A DNA stretch of 64,000 nt from DATARH01 sp036489765 (GTDB taxonomy: Bacteria; Pseudomonadota; Alphaproteobacteria; ATCC43930; CGMCC-115725). Positions 43,470 through 52,214 of this stretch are shown piece by piece. Below the pieces are notes generated by a model. That model ran no database searches. It was not told where the DNA came from and saw only the letters and a program-made list of their open reading frames with translations. A program made the position numbers and the translations under genes. The first letter of the stretch is position 1. Each line of letters begins with the position of its first letter. Location of the stretch: contig DASXFE010000146.1 in NCBI GenBank assembly GCA_036489765.1, positions 1-64,000 on the forward strand. Reading direction: 5' to 3'.

Positions 43470-44081
43470 ATGATGGGTATGCCACGGCTCTTGATGTATC
43501 TGGCGGGCGTCGCGATCGTGCTCGGCCAAGCGTGGCCGACGGATGCGCGGGCCGATCCCGAGGACGGTTTGCCGTACATCTACGTGTCGAAGCAAGTCCC
43601 TCAGCGCCTCTACCTGATCGACGACGGCAAGATCGTCTTTCAAAGCCCCGTGAATACCGGGATCCGGGTATCGCCAACACCGGATGGCGAGTTTCGGGTT
43701 TACGCCAGCTTTGTGCAGCGGACGATGAAGGGCACCGACCCAGTAACCTTCAAGCCGTACAACGACCCGAACGTCCCTTATGCGATGTATTTCGACGGCG
43801 GCCGCGCGATCCACGGCTTCCCCCGGCACGGTTACGGCTATCCGCAGAGCTTCGGTTGCGTCGAATTGCCGGTCTCCAAGGCGCGCGAGCTGTACGGGCT
43901 GCTGCGCGGCGGGTTGGATACCGAGGTCGTGGTGTCGTCCCACCCGCCCGTCCTCGTCCAGGCCCATCCCGGCTCGGGAAAGCCCTCGGGACGGCCGGTA
44001 TTCGCGCGGAGCGAGGCGCCGCCAGTCGCGCCCTATGCTGCGGATGACACGCTCGCGGAGGAAGACCCCGCCGACCGCTGA
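43470..44081 (+). CDS. L,D-transpeptidase (YkuD domain)
   Basis: A 203-residue exported enzyme. A signal peptide (PRLLMYLAGVAIVLGQAWPTDARA) is followed by a single YkuD domain: YIYVSKQVPQRLYLIDDGKIV, PVNTGIRVSPTPDGEFRVYA, and the catalytic block AIHGFPRHGYGYPQSFGCVELP with His115, Ser127 and the nucleophile Cys130. YkuD enzymes form 3-3 crosslinks in peptidoglycan or attach lipoproteins. The C-terminal 45 residues are a Pro/Ser-rich tail. The ATG at 43470 is preferred over an upstream frame because the signal peptide then begins cleanly. Confidence 0.9.
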   Translation: MMGMPRLLMYLAGVAIVLGQAWPTDARADPEDGLPYIYVSKQVPQRLYLIDDGKIVFQSPVNTGIRVSPTPDGEFRVYASFVQRTMKGTDPVTFKPYNDPNVPYAMYFDGGRAIHGFPRHGYGYPQSFGCVELPVSKARELYGLLRGGLDTEVVVSSHPPVLVQAHPGSGKPSGRPVFARSEAPPVAPYAADDTLAEEDPADR

Positions 44082-44153
44082 CGCAGAACCAAAACGGCGA
44101 ACCCGGCAGCTCCGGCTTTACACGGCGGCCGCCATCGGCTGACCTTGGCCGCC

Positions 44154-46232
44154 ATGAGCGATTTTTCCCTCGGCATCGATATCGGCGGCACCTTTACCGA
44201 CCTCGTCATCCACGATCATCGGGACGGGCGCCGCTGGGGCCGCAAGGTGCTGACGACGCACGCCGACCCGCAGCGCGGCGTGGTCGCCGGCATCCGCGCG
44301 ATCCTCGACGAGGCGGCGATCGACGTCGCGGCGATCGGCCGGGTCGTGCACGCGACGACGCTGTTCACCAACGCCCTCATCGAGCGCAAGGGCGCGCCGA
44401 CCGGGCTCATCGTCACCGCCGGCTTCCGCGACATGCTCGAGATCGGGCGCGAGCGGAAATACGATCTCTACGACATCGATATCGAGAACCCGCCGCCGCT
44501 GGTCCCGCGCAACTGGCGCCGCGAGGCCGACGAGCGCATCCGCGCCGACGGGTCGGCGATGCGAGGGCTAGACGTGGCAGCGCTGCTGCGCGAGGTCGAT
44601 GCGCTTCGGGCCGATGGCGTCACCTCGGTCGCGCTCGTCTTCCTCCACGCCTATGCCAACCCGGCGCACGAGGCCGCGGCGGCCGAGGCGCTCGCGGCGC
44701 ATGCGCCGGGGCTCTTCGTGACGCCGTCGCATCAGGTCGTGCGCGAGATCCGCGAATACGAGCGCGCGTCGACGACGGTCGCCAGCGCCTACATCAAGCC
44801 GATCGCCGCCGGATATCTCGCTGCGCTCGCCGACGAGCTGGCCGGGCTCGGCATCGCCGCGCCGCTTCTGCTGATGTTGTCGAGCGGCGGACTCGCCGGC
44901 GCGGCCGAGGTCAACCGCAACCCGGTGCAGATGCTGGAAAGCGGCCCGGCTGCGGGCGCGTTGGCGGCGGCGTTTTTCGGCGCGCGCGACGATGTCGCCG
45001 ATCTGCTTGCCTTCGACATGGGCGGGACGACCGCGAAACTGAGCCTTGTCGACAACGGCGAACCGCTCGTCGCCTACGGGTTCGAGGCGGCGCGGCAAAA
45101 GCGGTTTATCGAAGGGAGCGGGTTGCCGATCCGCCTCTCGACGGTCGAACTGATCGAGATCGGCGCGGGCGGCGGCAGCATCGCCCGGCGCGACGAGATC
45201 GGGCTGTTGAAAGTAGGGCCGCACAGCGCCGGGTCGGAGCCGGGCCCCGTCTGCTACGGCCGCGGCGGCACGGCGCCGACCGTCACCGATGCCAACATGC
45301 TGCTCGGCTATCTGAACCCCGAGTTCTTCGCCGGCGGCAGCATCGCGATCGACCTCGCCGCCGCCGAGCGCGCGGTCGCCGGGCTCGCCAAGGAATTGGA
45401 CATCGCCCCCGAGGCAGCCGCAGCCGGGATCCACGAGGTCGTCAACGAAAGCATGGCGGGCGCGGCGCGCGTCCATATCGCCGAGCGCGGCCGCGATCCG
45501 CGTCGTTATGCGCTGGTCTGCACCGGCGGCGGCGGGCCCGTGCACGCGTATGGGGTCGCGCGCAAGCTCGGGATCGGGCGGTTGATCTGCCCGCCCTCGC
45601 CCGGCGTCGCCTCGGCTTGGGGACTGCTCGTCGCGCCGGCCCGGGTCGACCGCGTCGCGACGGTGGGGTTCCGGTTGGATATCGGTGACCTTGCGGATTT
45701 CGAACGCGCGTTCCAGGCGCTCGAAGACGAGGCCCGCCGCGTCGTCGCCGCCACGGGGCTGCCGGTCGAGGCGGCGCGGATCGAACGCCTCGGCGACGGG
45801 CGCTGCGTCGGCCAGGGGTTCGATCTCGTCGTCTCGCTGCCGCCCGGCCCCTACACCGACCCGGCCGCCCTTCAGGCCGCCTTCGCCCATGGCTACCGCG
45901 AGAAATTCGGCCGCGCGCCGCCCGAGGTGCCACTCGAATTCATCAACGCCCGCGTCGCTATCCGCATCCCCGTGCCCGGCGGCGCGGTCGCCGAACTGGC
46001 GCGCGGCGATGATCCGGCGCCGGCGATCAAAGGCACCCGCCGAGCCTGGTTTACCGAGGCGGGCGGCTTTGCCGAGACCACGGTCTACGACCGCGACCGC
46101 CTGCTCGCAGGAGCCGCGTTCCCGGGTCCTGCGCTCGTCGAGGATGCCGGCTCGACGCTCGTGATCGGACCGGGCGGCAAGGCCGAAATGATGCATTCCG
46201 GCAGCATTATTGTTACGCTTCCCGAACGATGA
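44154..46232 (+). CDS. hydantoinase/oxoprolinase family subunit A (HyuA)
   Basis: A 692-residue ATP-dependent HyuA/OplAH-type subunit. The N-terminal hydantoinase A part has the actin-like phosphate motif GIDIGGTFTDLVI, then HATTLFTNALIERKGAPTGLIVTAGFRDMLEIGRERKYDLYD. The second part has AFDMGGTTAKLSLVD, IGAGGGSIAR, GPVCYGRGG and TDANMLLGYLNP. These subunits work with HyuB to open hydantoin- or oxoproline-like rings with ATP. It begins an operon with an Fe-S protein and hyuB. A TTG at 44145 is a possible alternative start. Confidence 0.93.
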   Translation: MSDFSLGIDIGGTFTDLVIHDHRDGRRWGRKVLTTHADPQRGVVAGIRAILDEAAIDVAAIGRVVHATTLFTNALIERKGAPTGLIVTAGFRDMLEIGRERKYDLYDIDIENPPPLVPRNWRREADERIRADGSAMRGLDVAALLREVDALRADGVTSVALVFLHAYANPAHEAAAAEALAAHAPGLFVTPSHQVVREIREYERASTTVASAYIKPIAAGYLAALADELAGLGIAAPLLLMLSSGGLAGAAEVNRNPVQMLESGPAAGALAAAFFGARDDVADLLAFDMGGTTAKLSLVDNGEPLVAYGFEAARQKRFIEGSGLPIRLSTVELIEIGAGGGSIARRDEIGLLKVGPHSAGSEPGPVCYGRGGTAPTVTDANMLLGYLNPEFFAGGSIAIDLAAAERAVAGLAKELDIAPEAAAAGIHEVVNESMAGAARVHIAERGRDPRRYALVCTGGGGPVHAYGVARKLGIGRLICPPSPGVASAWGLLVAPARVDRVATVGFRLDIGDLADFERAFQALEDEARRVVAATGLPVEAARIERLGDGRCVGQGFDLVVSLPPGPYTDPAALQAAFAHGYREKFGRAPPEVPLEFINARVAIRIPVPGGAVAELARGDDPAPAIKGTRRAWFTEAGGFAETTVYDRDRLLAGAAFPGPALVEDAGSTLVIGPGGKAEMMHSGSIIVTLPER

Positions 46233-46245
46233 GCGGAGTCGATAG

Positions 46246-47577
46246 ATGGGCGAGACCAACGGCGAACTGTTTCTCGAAGCCCTGCACGGCCGCGTCGAGG
46301 AGACGCTCGCCGCCTGCGTCGGCTGCGGGAAGTGCGTCGAGGCGTGCCCAATGGTCGAGCCGGCGGGGCTCGATAAGGCGAATGCGGTCGCGATCGCCGA
46401 AGGGACGCTCGACCTGATCGCCGGCGGCGCCGGCACCGCGGACGCCGAGCGCTGGGCACAAGTCTGCACCAACAGCGGCCGGTGCATCCCGGCCTGCGAA
46501 TACGGGGTCAATCCGCGCTTCATGGTCAATATGGCGCGCATCGCCTCGAAGGCGAAAACGGGTGACGCCGAGGTGCGGCGCGCCGCGCACAGCTACTTCA
46601 CGACGATGGGTCGGAGCACGCGGGTGATCTCGCGATTGCAATTGGCGCCGGAGGTCATCGCCAAGATCAATCCGCCGCTGCGCACCGCCGACGAGTACAC
46701 CGGCACGCCGGATATCGTTTTCTACACCGGCTGCAACGTGATCAAGACGCCGCACATCGCCCTCCTCGTGCTGGAGGTGCTGGACGCGCTCGGCGTTTCT
46801 TACGAGGTGATGGGCGGTACGTCGAGCTGCTGCGGCATCCAGCAATTCAAGCAGGGCGACGCGAAGGTCGCCGGGCGCATCGCCTACAACACCATCGAGC
46901 GGCTGGCGCGGCCAAAGGCGTCGCGTGTGATCGCATGGTGCCCGAGTTGCCAGATCCAGATCGGCGAGGTGGCCCTCCCCGCCTATCAGCAATCCTTCGG
47001 CACGATGCCGTTCGACATCGCCCCGATCGCCGAGTTCTTCGCCGAACGGCTCGATCAGTTGCGGCCGCTTTTCGTGCATGAGGTCCGGAAGCGGGTGGCG
47101 TTGCAGGAGCGCGCCGCGCTGCCGGGCGTCATGACGGCGGTGAAACAGGTGCTCGGCGCCATCCCGGGGCTCGAGGTCGTCGAGCTCGATGTCGAGGTGG
47201 TCAGCACCCAGGCGAGCCACCTTTCGGTACTGCCGAAATACAAGGCTGACCTGCGCCAGCGTGAATTCGCCGCCGCGGCCGAAGCCGGGGTCACGACCTT
47301 TGCCTCGATCTTCCACGGCTGCCACCGCGAGCTGGTGAAATTCCAGTCCGAGGTCGAGTTCGAGCTGCTCAACTTCATGGAACTGATCGGCGAGGCGATG
47401 GGGATCCTGATCCCCGATCTCTACAAGCGGCTCAGCATGATCGGCGACGTCGACGCCATCGTGACCGATACCGCCGACCTGATCGCCACCCACCGCCTCG
47501 ATCTCGACACGGTGCGCAACGTGCTGGCGCAGGACATCTATGGCGGCGGCCGGTCGGTGCCAGGAGCAAGGACCTGA
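46246..47577 (+). CDS. heterodisulfide reductase-related Fe-S/CCG-domain protein inside a hyuA-hyuB operon
   Basis: A 443-residue soluble protein. The first ferredoxin-like cluster is complete (C24-x2-C27-x2-C30-x3-C34-P). The second reads C74-x5-C80-x3-C84, with the second cysteine of the usual CxxCxxCxxxC missing (CTNSGRCIPAC), so a 3Fe-4S or altered cluster is likely. One CCG-type segment follows (FYTGCN ... SSCCGIQQF, then WCPSCQ). A second CCG block at FHGCHRELVKF keeps GC-H but not CCG. HdrD/GlcF-like proteins pass electrons; here the gene lies 13 nt after hyuA, and its TGA overlaps the hyuB ATG (TGATG), so it is coupled to both. Confidence 0.85.
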   Translation: MGETNGELFLEALHGRVEETLAACVGCGKCVEACPMVEPAGLDKANAVAIAEGTLDLIAGGAGTADAERWAQVCTNSGRCIPACEYGVNPRFMVNMARIASKAKTGDAEVRRAAHSYFTTMGRSTRVISRLQLAPEVIAKINPPLRTADEYTGTPDIVFYTGCNVIKTPHIALLVLEVLDALGVSYEVMGGTSSCCGIQQFKQGDAKVAGRIAYNTIERLARPKASRVIAWCPSCQIQIGEVALPAYQQSFGTMPFDIAPIAEFFAERLDQLRPLFVHEVRKRVALQERAALPGVMTAVKQVLGAIPGLEVVELDVEVVSTQASHLSVLPKYKADLRQREFAAAAEAGVTTFASIFHGCHRELVKFQSEVEFELLNFMELIGEAMGILIPDLYKRLSMIGDVDAIVTDTADLIATHRLDLDTVRNVLAQDIYGGGRSVPGART

Positions 47578-49178
47578 TGCTCGATCCCGTCACCATCGAA
47601 ATCCTGTGGAGCCGGATCACGTCGATCGTCGATGAGGCGGCGAAGGTCATCATCCGCACGTCATTTTCGACGCTGTCGAACGAGGCCAATGATTTCGCCT
47701 GCGTGCTGACCGACGAGGCCGGGCTTTCGGTGGCACAGAACACGGGCAGCATCCCGTCGTTTATCGGGACGTTGCCGGCGACGGTGCGGCATTTCCTCGC
47801 CGAGTTCGGTGGCGACGAGATGCGTGACGGCGACGTCTACATCACCAACAACCCGTGGCAGGGCACCGGCCACCTCCCCGACGTGTGCCTGGTAAAGCCC
47901 GTGTTTCAGGGCGGAAAGCTGGTCGCGTTCGCTGCGGCCTGCTCACATGTGCCGGATATCGGCGGGCAGATCCGCTCGGTCGAACCGCGCGAACTCTTCG
48001 AGGAGGGGTTCCACATCCCGCTGATGCGGTTCATCCGCGACGGCGTGGCCGATGCGACGCTGTTGCGGCTGCTGCGCACCAACGTGAGGACGCCGGACCA
48101 GACGATCGGCGACATCTGGGCGCTGGTGGGCGCGGTCGAACTCATCGAGCGGCGGCTCGCGGCGATGCTGGGCGAATACGGACTTCCCGATATCCGCAAA
48201 CTCGCCGACGAACTGTTCAGCCGCTCCGAAACCGCCATGCGCGCGGCGATCCGGGCCTTGCCCGAAGGGACGTGGCACTATGAGATCGAAACCGACGGGC
48301 TCGCCGAGCCTTTCCATTTCGAGATCGCACTGACGGTCAAGGACGGCTCGATCGCCGCAGATTACGGCTCGTCGCCCCAGCAGCCGCGCGCGATCAACTG
48401 TCCGCTGACCTACACCAACGCGATGACGGCCTACGCGGTCAAATGCGCCCTCCTGCCGAGTCTTCCCAACAACGAAGGCATGTTCCGCCCGATCACGGTG
48501 AGCGCGCCCGGAGGAACGCTGCTCAATCCGACCCCGCCGATCTCCGTCGGCGGGCGGATGGCGTCGGGGCATTACGTGCCGATCCTCGTTTTCGGGGCGC
48601 TGTACCAGAGCGTGCCGGACCGGGTCATGGCCGCCGCGGGCTCGCCCCTGTGGGTGCTGACGCTGGCCGGCCGGCGCGGCGAGAAGAGCTGGGCGTCGGT
48701 GCTGTTCTACAACGGCGGGCTCGGCGCGCGGCCCGGGCGCGACGGGGTGAGCTGCCTGTCGTGGCCGTCGAATATTTCGTCGACGCCGGTCGAAGTCGCC
48801 GAGCGGAGCAACCCGATCTTCTTCCACCACAAGCGGCTGCGGCCGGGCTCTGGCGGCAAGGGAAAGCACCGCGGCGGGCTGGGCCAGGACGTGCTGATCG
48901 AGATCGAGAGCGAGGAGGACATCGCCGCACTCTTCGTCGTCGAGCGCACCAAGATCGCGGCGCCGGGGCTCGGCGGCGGCGAGACGGGCGGGCTCGGCTT
49001 TGTCCGCATCAACGGCGAGGACATCGACAACCGCCGCCCGCGCTTTGTCCGCAAGGGCGACAGGATTCTGCTCGGCACGCCCGGCGGCGGCGGGTATGGC
49101 AGCGACAACGAACGCTCGGAGGCGGCGCGCGAGCGGGACGAGGCCATGGGCTACGTCACGGACGCAAATCGGTCCTGA
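47577..49178 (+). CDS. hydantoinase/oxoprolinase family subunit B (HyuB)
   Basis: A 533-residue HyuB. Family blocks: VTIEILWSRITSIVDEAAKVIIRTSFSTLSNEANDFACVLTD, GDVYITNNPWQGTGHLPDVCLVKPVF, HVPDIGGQIRSVEPRELFEEGFHIPLMRF, RAINCPLTYTNAMTAYAVKCALLP, and the C-terminal RLRPGSGGKGKHRGGLGQDVLIE and PGGGGYG. It is the catalytic or ring-holding partner of HyuA. No hydantoin racemase or carbamoylase is adjacent. Confidence 0.94.
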   Translation: MLDPVTIEILWSRITSIVDEAAKVIIRTSFSTLSNEANDFACVLTDEAGLSVAQNTGSIPSFIGTLPATVRHFLAEFGGDEMRDGDVYITNNPWQGTGHLPDVCLVKPVFQGGKLVAFAAACSHVPDIGGQIRSVEPRELFEEGFHIPLMRFIRDGVADATLLRLLRTNVRTPDQTIGDIWALVGAVELIERRLAAMLGEYGLPDIRKLADELFSRSETAMRAAIRALPEGTWHYEIETDGLAEPFHFEIALTVKDGSIAADYGSSPQQPRAINCPLTYTNAMTAYAVKCALLPSLPNNEGMFRPITVSAPGGTLLNPTPPISVGGRMASGHYVPILVFGALYQSVPDRVMAAAGSPLWVLTLAGRRGEKSWASVLFYNGGLGARPGRDGVSCLSWPSNISSTPVEVAERSNPIFFHHKRLRPGSGGKGKHRGGLGQDVLIEIESEEDIAALFVVERTKIAAPGLGGGETGGLGFVRINGEDIDNRRPRFVRKGDRILLGTPGGGGYGSDNERSEAARERDEAMGYVTDANRS

Positions 49179-49208
49179 GCAAGACGGAGACCGCGACGAC
49201 CCGCGCGA

Positions 49209-49616
49209 TCAAACGAACGGGTTCTCGACTGGGACGCCGGCCGGCGCGAAATGGCGGATGTTGCGGGTCACGACGGTGAGGTCGCGCTCGAGCGCCGTCG
49301 CGGCAATCAGCAGATCGGCGCTCATATGGCCAATCGTCGCTCCCAAACGTCCCCAGCATCGGGCGATACGAGTATCGACGGGGATGATCCGATCCTCATA
49401 GTGGACAAGCAACCGCTCGAGCCACCGCGTCAGCGCATCCGCAAACAAGGCGTCCCGCGGGCGCTTGAGCGCCGCGCCGCGCTCGATCTCGCCGACCGAG
49501 ACCGCCGAGATGAACAAACTCGCCTCGTCGCGTTCTGTGAACCACCGGACAACCGGATTTCTTTTTCGCATCTCTGACAAGGTGACGGTATCAAGCAGAT
49601 AATCAGAGCTCGACAT
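49209..49616 (-). CDS. PIN-domain ribonuclease toxin (VapC/FitB-like)
   Basis: A 135-residue PIN domain with the acidic residues of the family: D8 in YLLDTVTLSEM, E in VSVGEIERGAAL, D in HMSADLLIAATALERDLTVVTRNIRHF. VapC-like toxins cleave tRNA or rRNA. The ATG at 49616 starts inside the antitoxin gene (14-nt overlap), the usual arrangement for coupled toxin-antitoxin pairs. A longer frame from 49670 would lie entirely in antitoxin coding sequence and was rejected. Confidence 0.92.
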   Translation of the reverse strand: MSSSDYLLDTVTLSEMRKRNPVVRWFTERDEASLFISAVSVGEIERGAALKRPRDALFADALTRWLERLLVHYEDRIIPVDTRIARCWGRLGATIGHMSADLLIAATALERDLTVVTRNIRHFAPAGVPVENPFV

Positions 49617-49860
49617 CACGCGGTTCGATCTCGGCACGCTCAAACGCTCCGTCGTCTTTGGGCATCGCAAACAAATGCTCGACGAACGAGCGTGCCGGCT
49701 CCCGCGGCCGATTAAGACGCTCGTACTCCTGGATCGACAGCACTACAACCGCAGGTTTCCCACGCTTCGTGACGGTTTGCGGCGTGCCTTTCGACGCCGC
49801 ATCGACGACAGCGCTGAATTTATTCTTTGCGTCCTGCACGGACCACTCGGCCCGACCCAT
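49603..49860 (-). CDS. Phd/YefM-type antitoxin
   Basis: An 85-residue antitoxin. The N-terminal DNA-binding part WSVQDAKNKFSAVVDAASKGTPQTVTKRGKPAVVVLSIQEYERL is the standard Phd/YefM pattern. The C-terminal part (EPARSFVEHLFAMPKDDGAFERAEIEPRDVEL) is acidic and should block the toxin. AAGGGA lies before the ATG. The pair is autoregulated in known systems; the 171-nt region upstream is where the operator would lie. Confidence 0.92.
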   Translation of the reverse strand: MGRAEWSVQDAKNKFSAVVDAASKGTPQTVTKRGKPAVVVLSIQEYERLNRPREPARSFVEHLFAMPKDDGAFERAEIEPRDVEL

Positions 49861-50031
49861 TGTCCCTTGTCCTGGCTAGGTAGCTAGACAGAACAAAAGG
49901 CTGGACGACGCCGCGGGCAAGATCGTGGCCACAGCCATCATCGGCACGATGGGGCGATCCGCGGCGATTGACAATCCGGGCTGGGCCCGGCTCTGATCCG
50001 CCGCGCGGATTTCGCGCATCGGGAGGGACCC

Positions 50032-51078
50032 TTGGCCAAGTTTCGAGTTGCGACGCCGGCCGGCGCCAGCTTCACCGTCGCGGGCAGCGACTATGGGTAT
50101 GAGATGGAAGCGCTGATCCCGATCGACGCCGAGATCTACGAGATCCCGGCCGGCTCGGAAGACGAGTTCGTCGCCGCCGCCAAGGACGCCGACGCGCTCT
50201 ACGCCAAGGGCCGGCGCATCACGGCCAAGATGATCAACGGGTTGCAGCGCTGCAAGATCATCTCGCTAGGCTCGGTCGGCGTCGACTCGGTCGATGTCGA
50301 TGCGGCGACCGAAAGGGGCATCCCGGTCACCAATTGTCCCGACACGTTTATCGAGGAGGTCGCCGACCACGCGCTGCGCCTCATCCTCGCGACGCACGGC
50401 CGGCTCGTCGAGCAGGACCGGATGGTGCGGGAGGGGCGCTGGGCCGAGGGTCGCCCTGCCCTCCTCAAGATCCCGCGGCTGCGCGGGCTGACGCTGGGCC
50501 TGATCGCGTTCGGGCATGTCGCGCGCGCGGTCGCCGAGCGGGCGAAGCCGTTCGGCCTCCACATCGTCGCCTACGACCCGTATGTCGAAGAGATGGTGAT
50601 GACCGAGCGCGGGGTCGAGCCCGTGAGCCTCCCTGAGCTCCTGGCTCGCGCCGACATCATCTCGATGCACACGCCCTCCACCGCGAGCGCCCAGCGGATG
50701 ATCCGCGACGAGCATTTCGCACAGATGAAGCCGACCGCGATCTACATCTCCACGGGGCGCGGCCCGACGACCGACGAGGCGTCTCTCATCAAGGCGCTGG
50801 ACGAGAAGAAGATCGCCGCGGCCGGGCTCGACGTGCTCGAGCAGGAGCCGCCGGGCGGCAACAACCCCCTTCTCAGGATGGACAACGTGATCCTGACCGC
50901 GCACGTCGCCTCGGCCACCGCACGGTTCGATCCGTTCCGCCGCCGCCGCGTCGGCCTCGAGCTATCGCTGGCCCTGACCGGCCGCTGGCCGATGTCGTGC
51001 GTCAACCCCAGCGTCCTCGGAAAGAGCGATCTCCGCCGCTGGCAGCCGGTGTCGATGGAGCGCGGGCCGAACTCGTAA
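50032..51078 (+). CDS. D-isomer-specific 2-hydroxyacid dehydrogenase family protein
   Basis: A 348-residue NAD(P)-dependent dehydrogenase of the CtBP/phosphoglycerate dehydrogenase family. It has the substrate-domain pattern SLGSVGVDSVDVDAATERGIPVTNCP, a Rossmann motif in altered form (GLIAFGHVARAVAERAKPFG), and catalytic residues Arg243 (STGRGPTTDEASL), Glu272 (DVLEQEPP) and His291 (LTAHVASAT). The exact substrate is not known. Translation begins at a TTG (50032) with GGGAGGGACCC before it, and no downstream ATG makes a full-length start. Confidence 0.9.
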   Translation: MAKFRVATPAGASFTVAGSDYGYEMEALIPIDAEIYEIPAGSEDEFVAAAKDADALYAKGRRITAKMINGLQRCKIISLGSVGVDSVDVDAATERGIPVTNCPDTFIEEVADHALRLILATHGRLVEQDRMVREGRWAEGRPALLKIPRLRGLTLGLIAFGHVARAVAERAKPFGLHIVAYDPYVEEMVMTERGVEPVSLPELLARADIISMHTPSTASAQRMIRDEHFAQMKPTAIYISTGRGPTTDEASLIKALDEKKIAAAGLDVLEQEPPGGNNPLLRMDNVILTAHVASATARFDPFRRRRVGLELSLALTGRWPMSCVNPSVLGKSDLRRWQPVSMERGPNS

Positions 51079-51084
51079 TCCGCA

Positions 51085-51175
51085 CTGTCATTGCGAGCGG
51101 AGCGAAGCAATCTCGTACCGTCTGGGTCTCGGCCCTACGAGATTGCGCGTCGCCTTCGGCTCCTCGCAATGACAG
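51085..51175. repeat. MITE-like intergenic palindrome, copy 1
   Basis: CTGTCATTGCGAGCGGAGCG starts a long imperfect inverted repeat. Its right arm ends CTCCTCGCAATGACAG (91 bp in total). The arms match apart from small indels, and the whole could fold into one hairpin. It lies between the 2-hydroxyacid dehydrogenase stop and the lactonase start. A related copy is at 53129-53213. Confidence 0.85.
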
Positions 51176-51193
51176 CGAGAGGGAGCGCACACC

Positions 51194-52132
51194 ATGACTG
51201 ACCCGATTCGTTATCCCGATCCGGCGTTCCAAATCCTTGATCCGCGGTTTGCCGGGCTGGTGCTGGCGAATACGCCGGTGCAGCGGATCGCGGGGGAGTG
51301 CCTCTTTACCGAGGGGCCGGTGTGGTTTGGGGACCTGCGCTGCCTGCTCTGGAGCGACATCCCGAACGACCGGATCATGCGCTGGGAGGAAGAGACCGGC
51401 GCGATCAGCGTGTTCCGACGGCCCTCTGGCTATGCGAACGGCAACACGCGGGACCGTTACGGGCGCCTCATCACCTGCGAGATGGACGCGCAGCGCCTGA
51501 CCCGCACCGAATATGACGGGTCGATCACCGTGCTCGCCGACAGTTTCGACGGGAAGCGGCTGACGGCACCCAACGATGTCGTCGTCAAGTCAGACGGGTC
51601 GATCTGGTTCAGCGACAACGGCGCCGGGACGCGCGGCAATTACCTCGGCCACACGGCGGCGCAGGAGCTGCCGTTCCGCGTCTATCGCATCGACGGGCAG
51701 ACCGGCGAGATGACGATCGTCGTCGATCAGGCGCAGCAGGCGCGGCCGAACGGGCTCGCGTTCTCACCGGACGAACAGCGGCTTTACGTCGTGGATACGC
51801 CGGGCGGCGACAAAACGACTTACGTCTACGATGTTGCCGCCGACGGCAAGACCCTGACGAACGGGCGCGTCTTCTTCAACGAGATGCCGGGCTACGGCGA
51901 TGGCCTCCGCGTCGATACGCAAGGGAATGTGTGGAGTGGGTTCTCCGGCGGCGAAGGGCACGATGGCGTCGCGGTGCATGCGCCCGACGGCACGCTGATC
52001 GGCCGCATCCTCCTGCCCGAGCGATGCGCCAACGTGTGCTTCGGCGGTCGCAAGCGGAACCGCCTCTTCATGGCGGCGAGCCAGTCGATCTACACCTGCT
52101 ATGTCGAGGCGCAGGGCGTGTTGGGCGGCTGA
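51194..52132 (+). CDS. SMP-30/gluconolactonase family protein
   Basis: A 312-residue six-bladed propeller. Family features: FTEGPVWFGDLRCLLWSDIPNDRIMRW with the metal-binding glutamate, TAPNDVVVKSDGSIWFSDNGAG with the metal-binding Asn, PNGLAFSPDEQRLYVVDTPGGDKT and GYGDGLRVDTQGNVWSG with the catalytic/metal Asp. These enzymes open sugar or aldonate lactones with a divalent metal. It starts 18 nt after the palindrome repeat and may be read together with the dehydrogenase gene if transcription passes through the repeat. Confidence 0.9.
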   Translation: MTDPIRYPDPAFQILDPRFAGLVLANTPVQRIAGECLFTEGPVWFGDLRCLLWSDIPNDRIMRWEEETGAISVFRRPSGYANGNTRDRYGRLITCEMDAQRLTRTEYDGSITVLADSFDGKRLTAPNDVVVKSDGSIWFSDNGAGTRGNYLGHTAAQELPFRVYRIDGQTGEMTIVVDQAQQARPNGLAFSPDEQRLYVVDTPGGDKTTYVYDVAADGKTLTNGRVFFNEMPGYGDGLRVDTQGNVWSGFSGGEGHDGVAVHAPDGTLIGRILLPERCANVCFGGRKRNRLFMAASQSIYTCYVEAQGVLGG

Positions 52133-52214
52133 TCGTAATTCCACGTTTACGCTAACAGATTGGCAACCAACTGGCGGGATAACACATTCCGGAATTTTAG
52201 TACCGGGACGTCGC

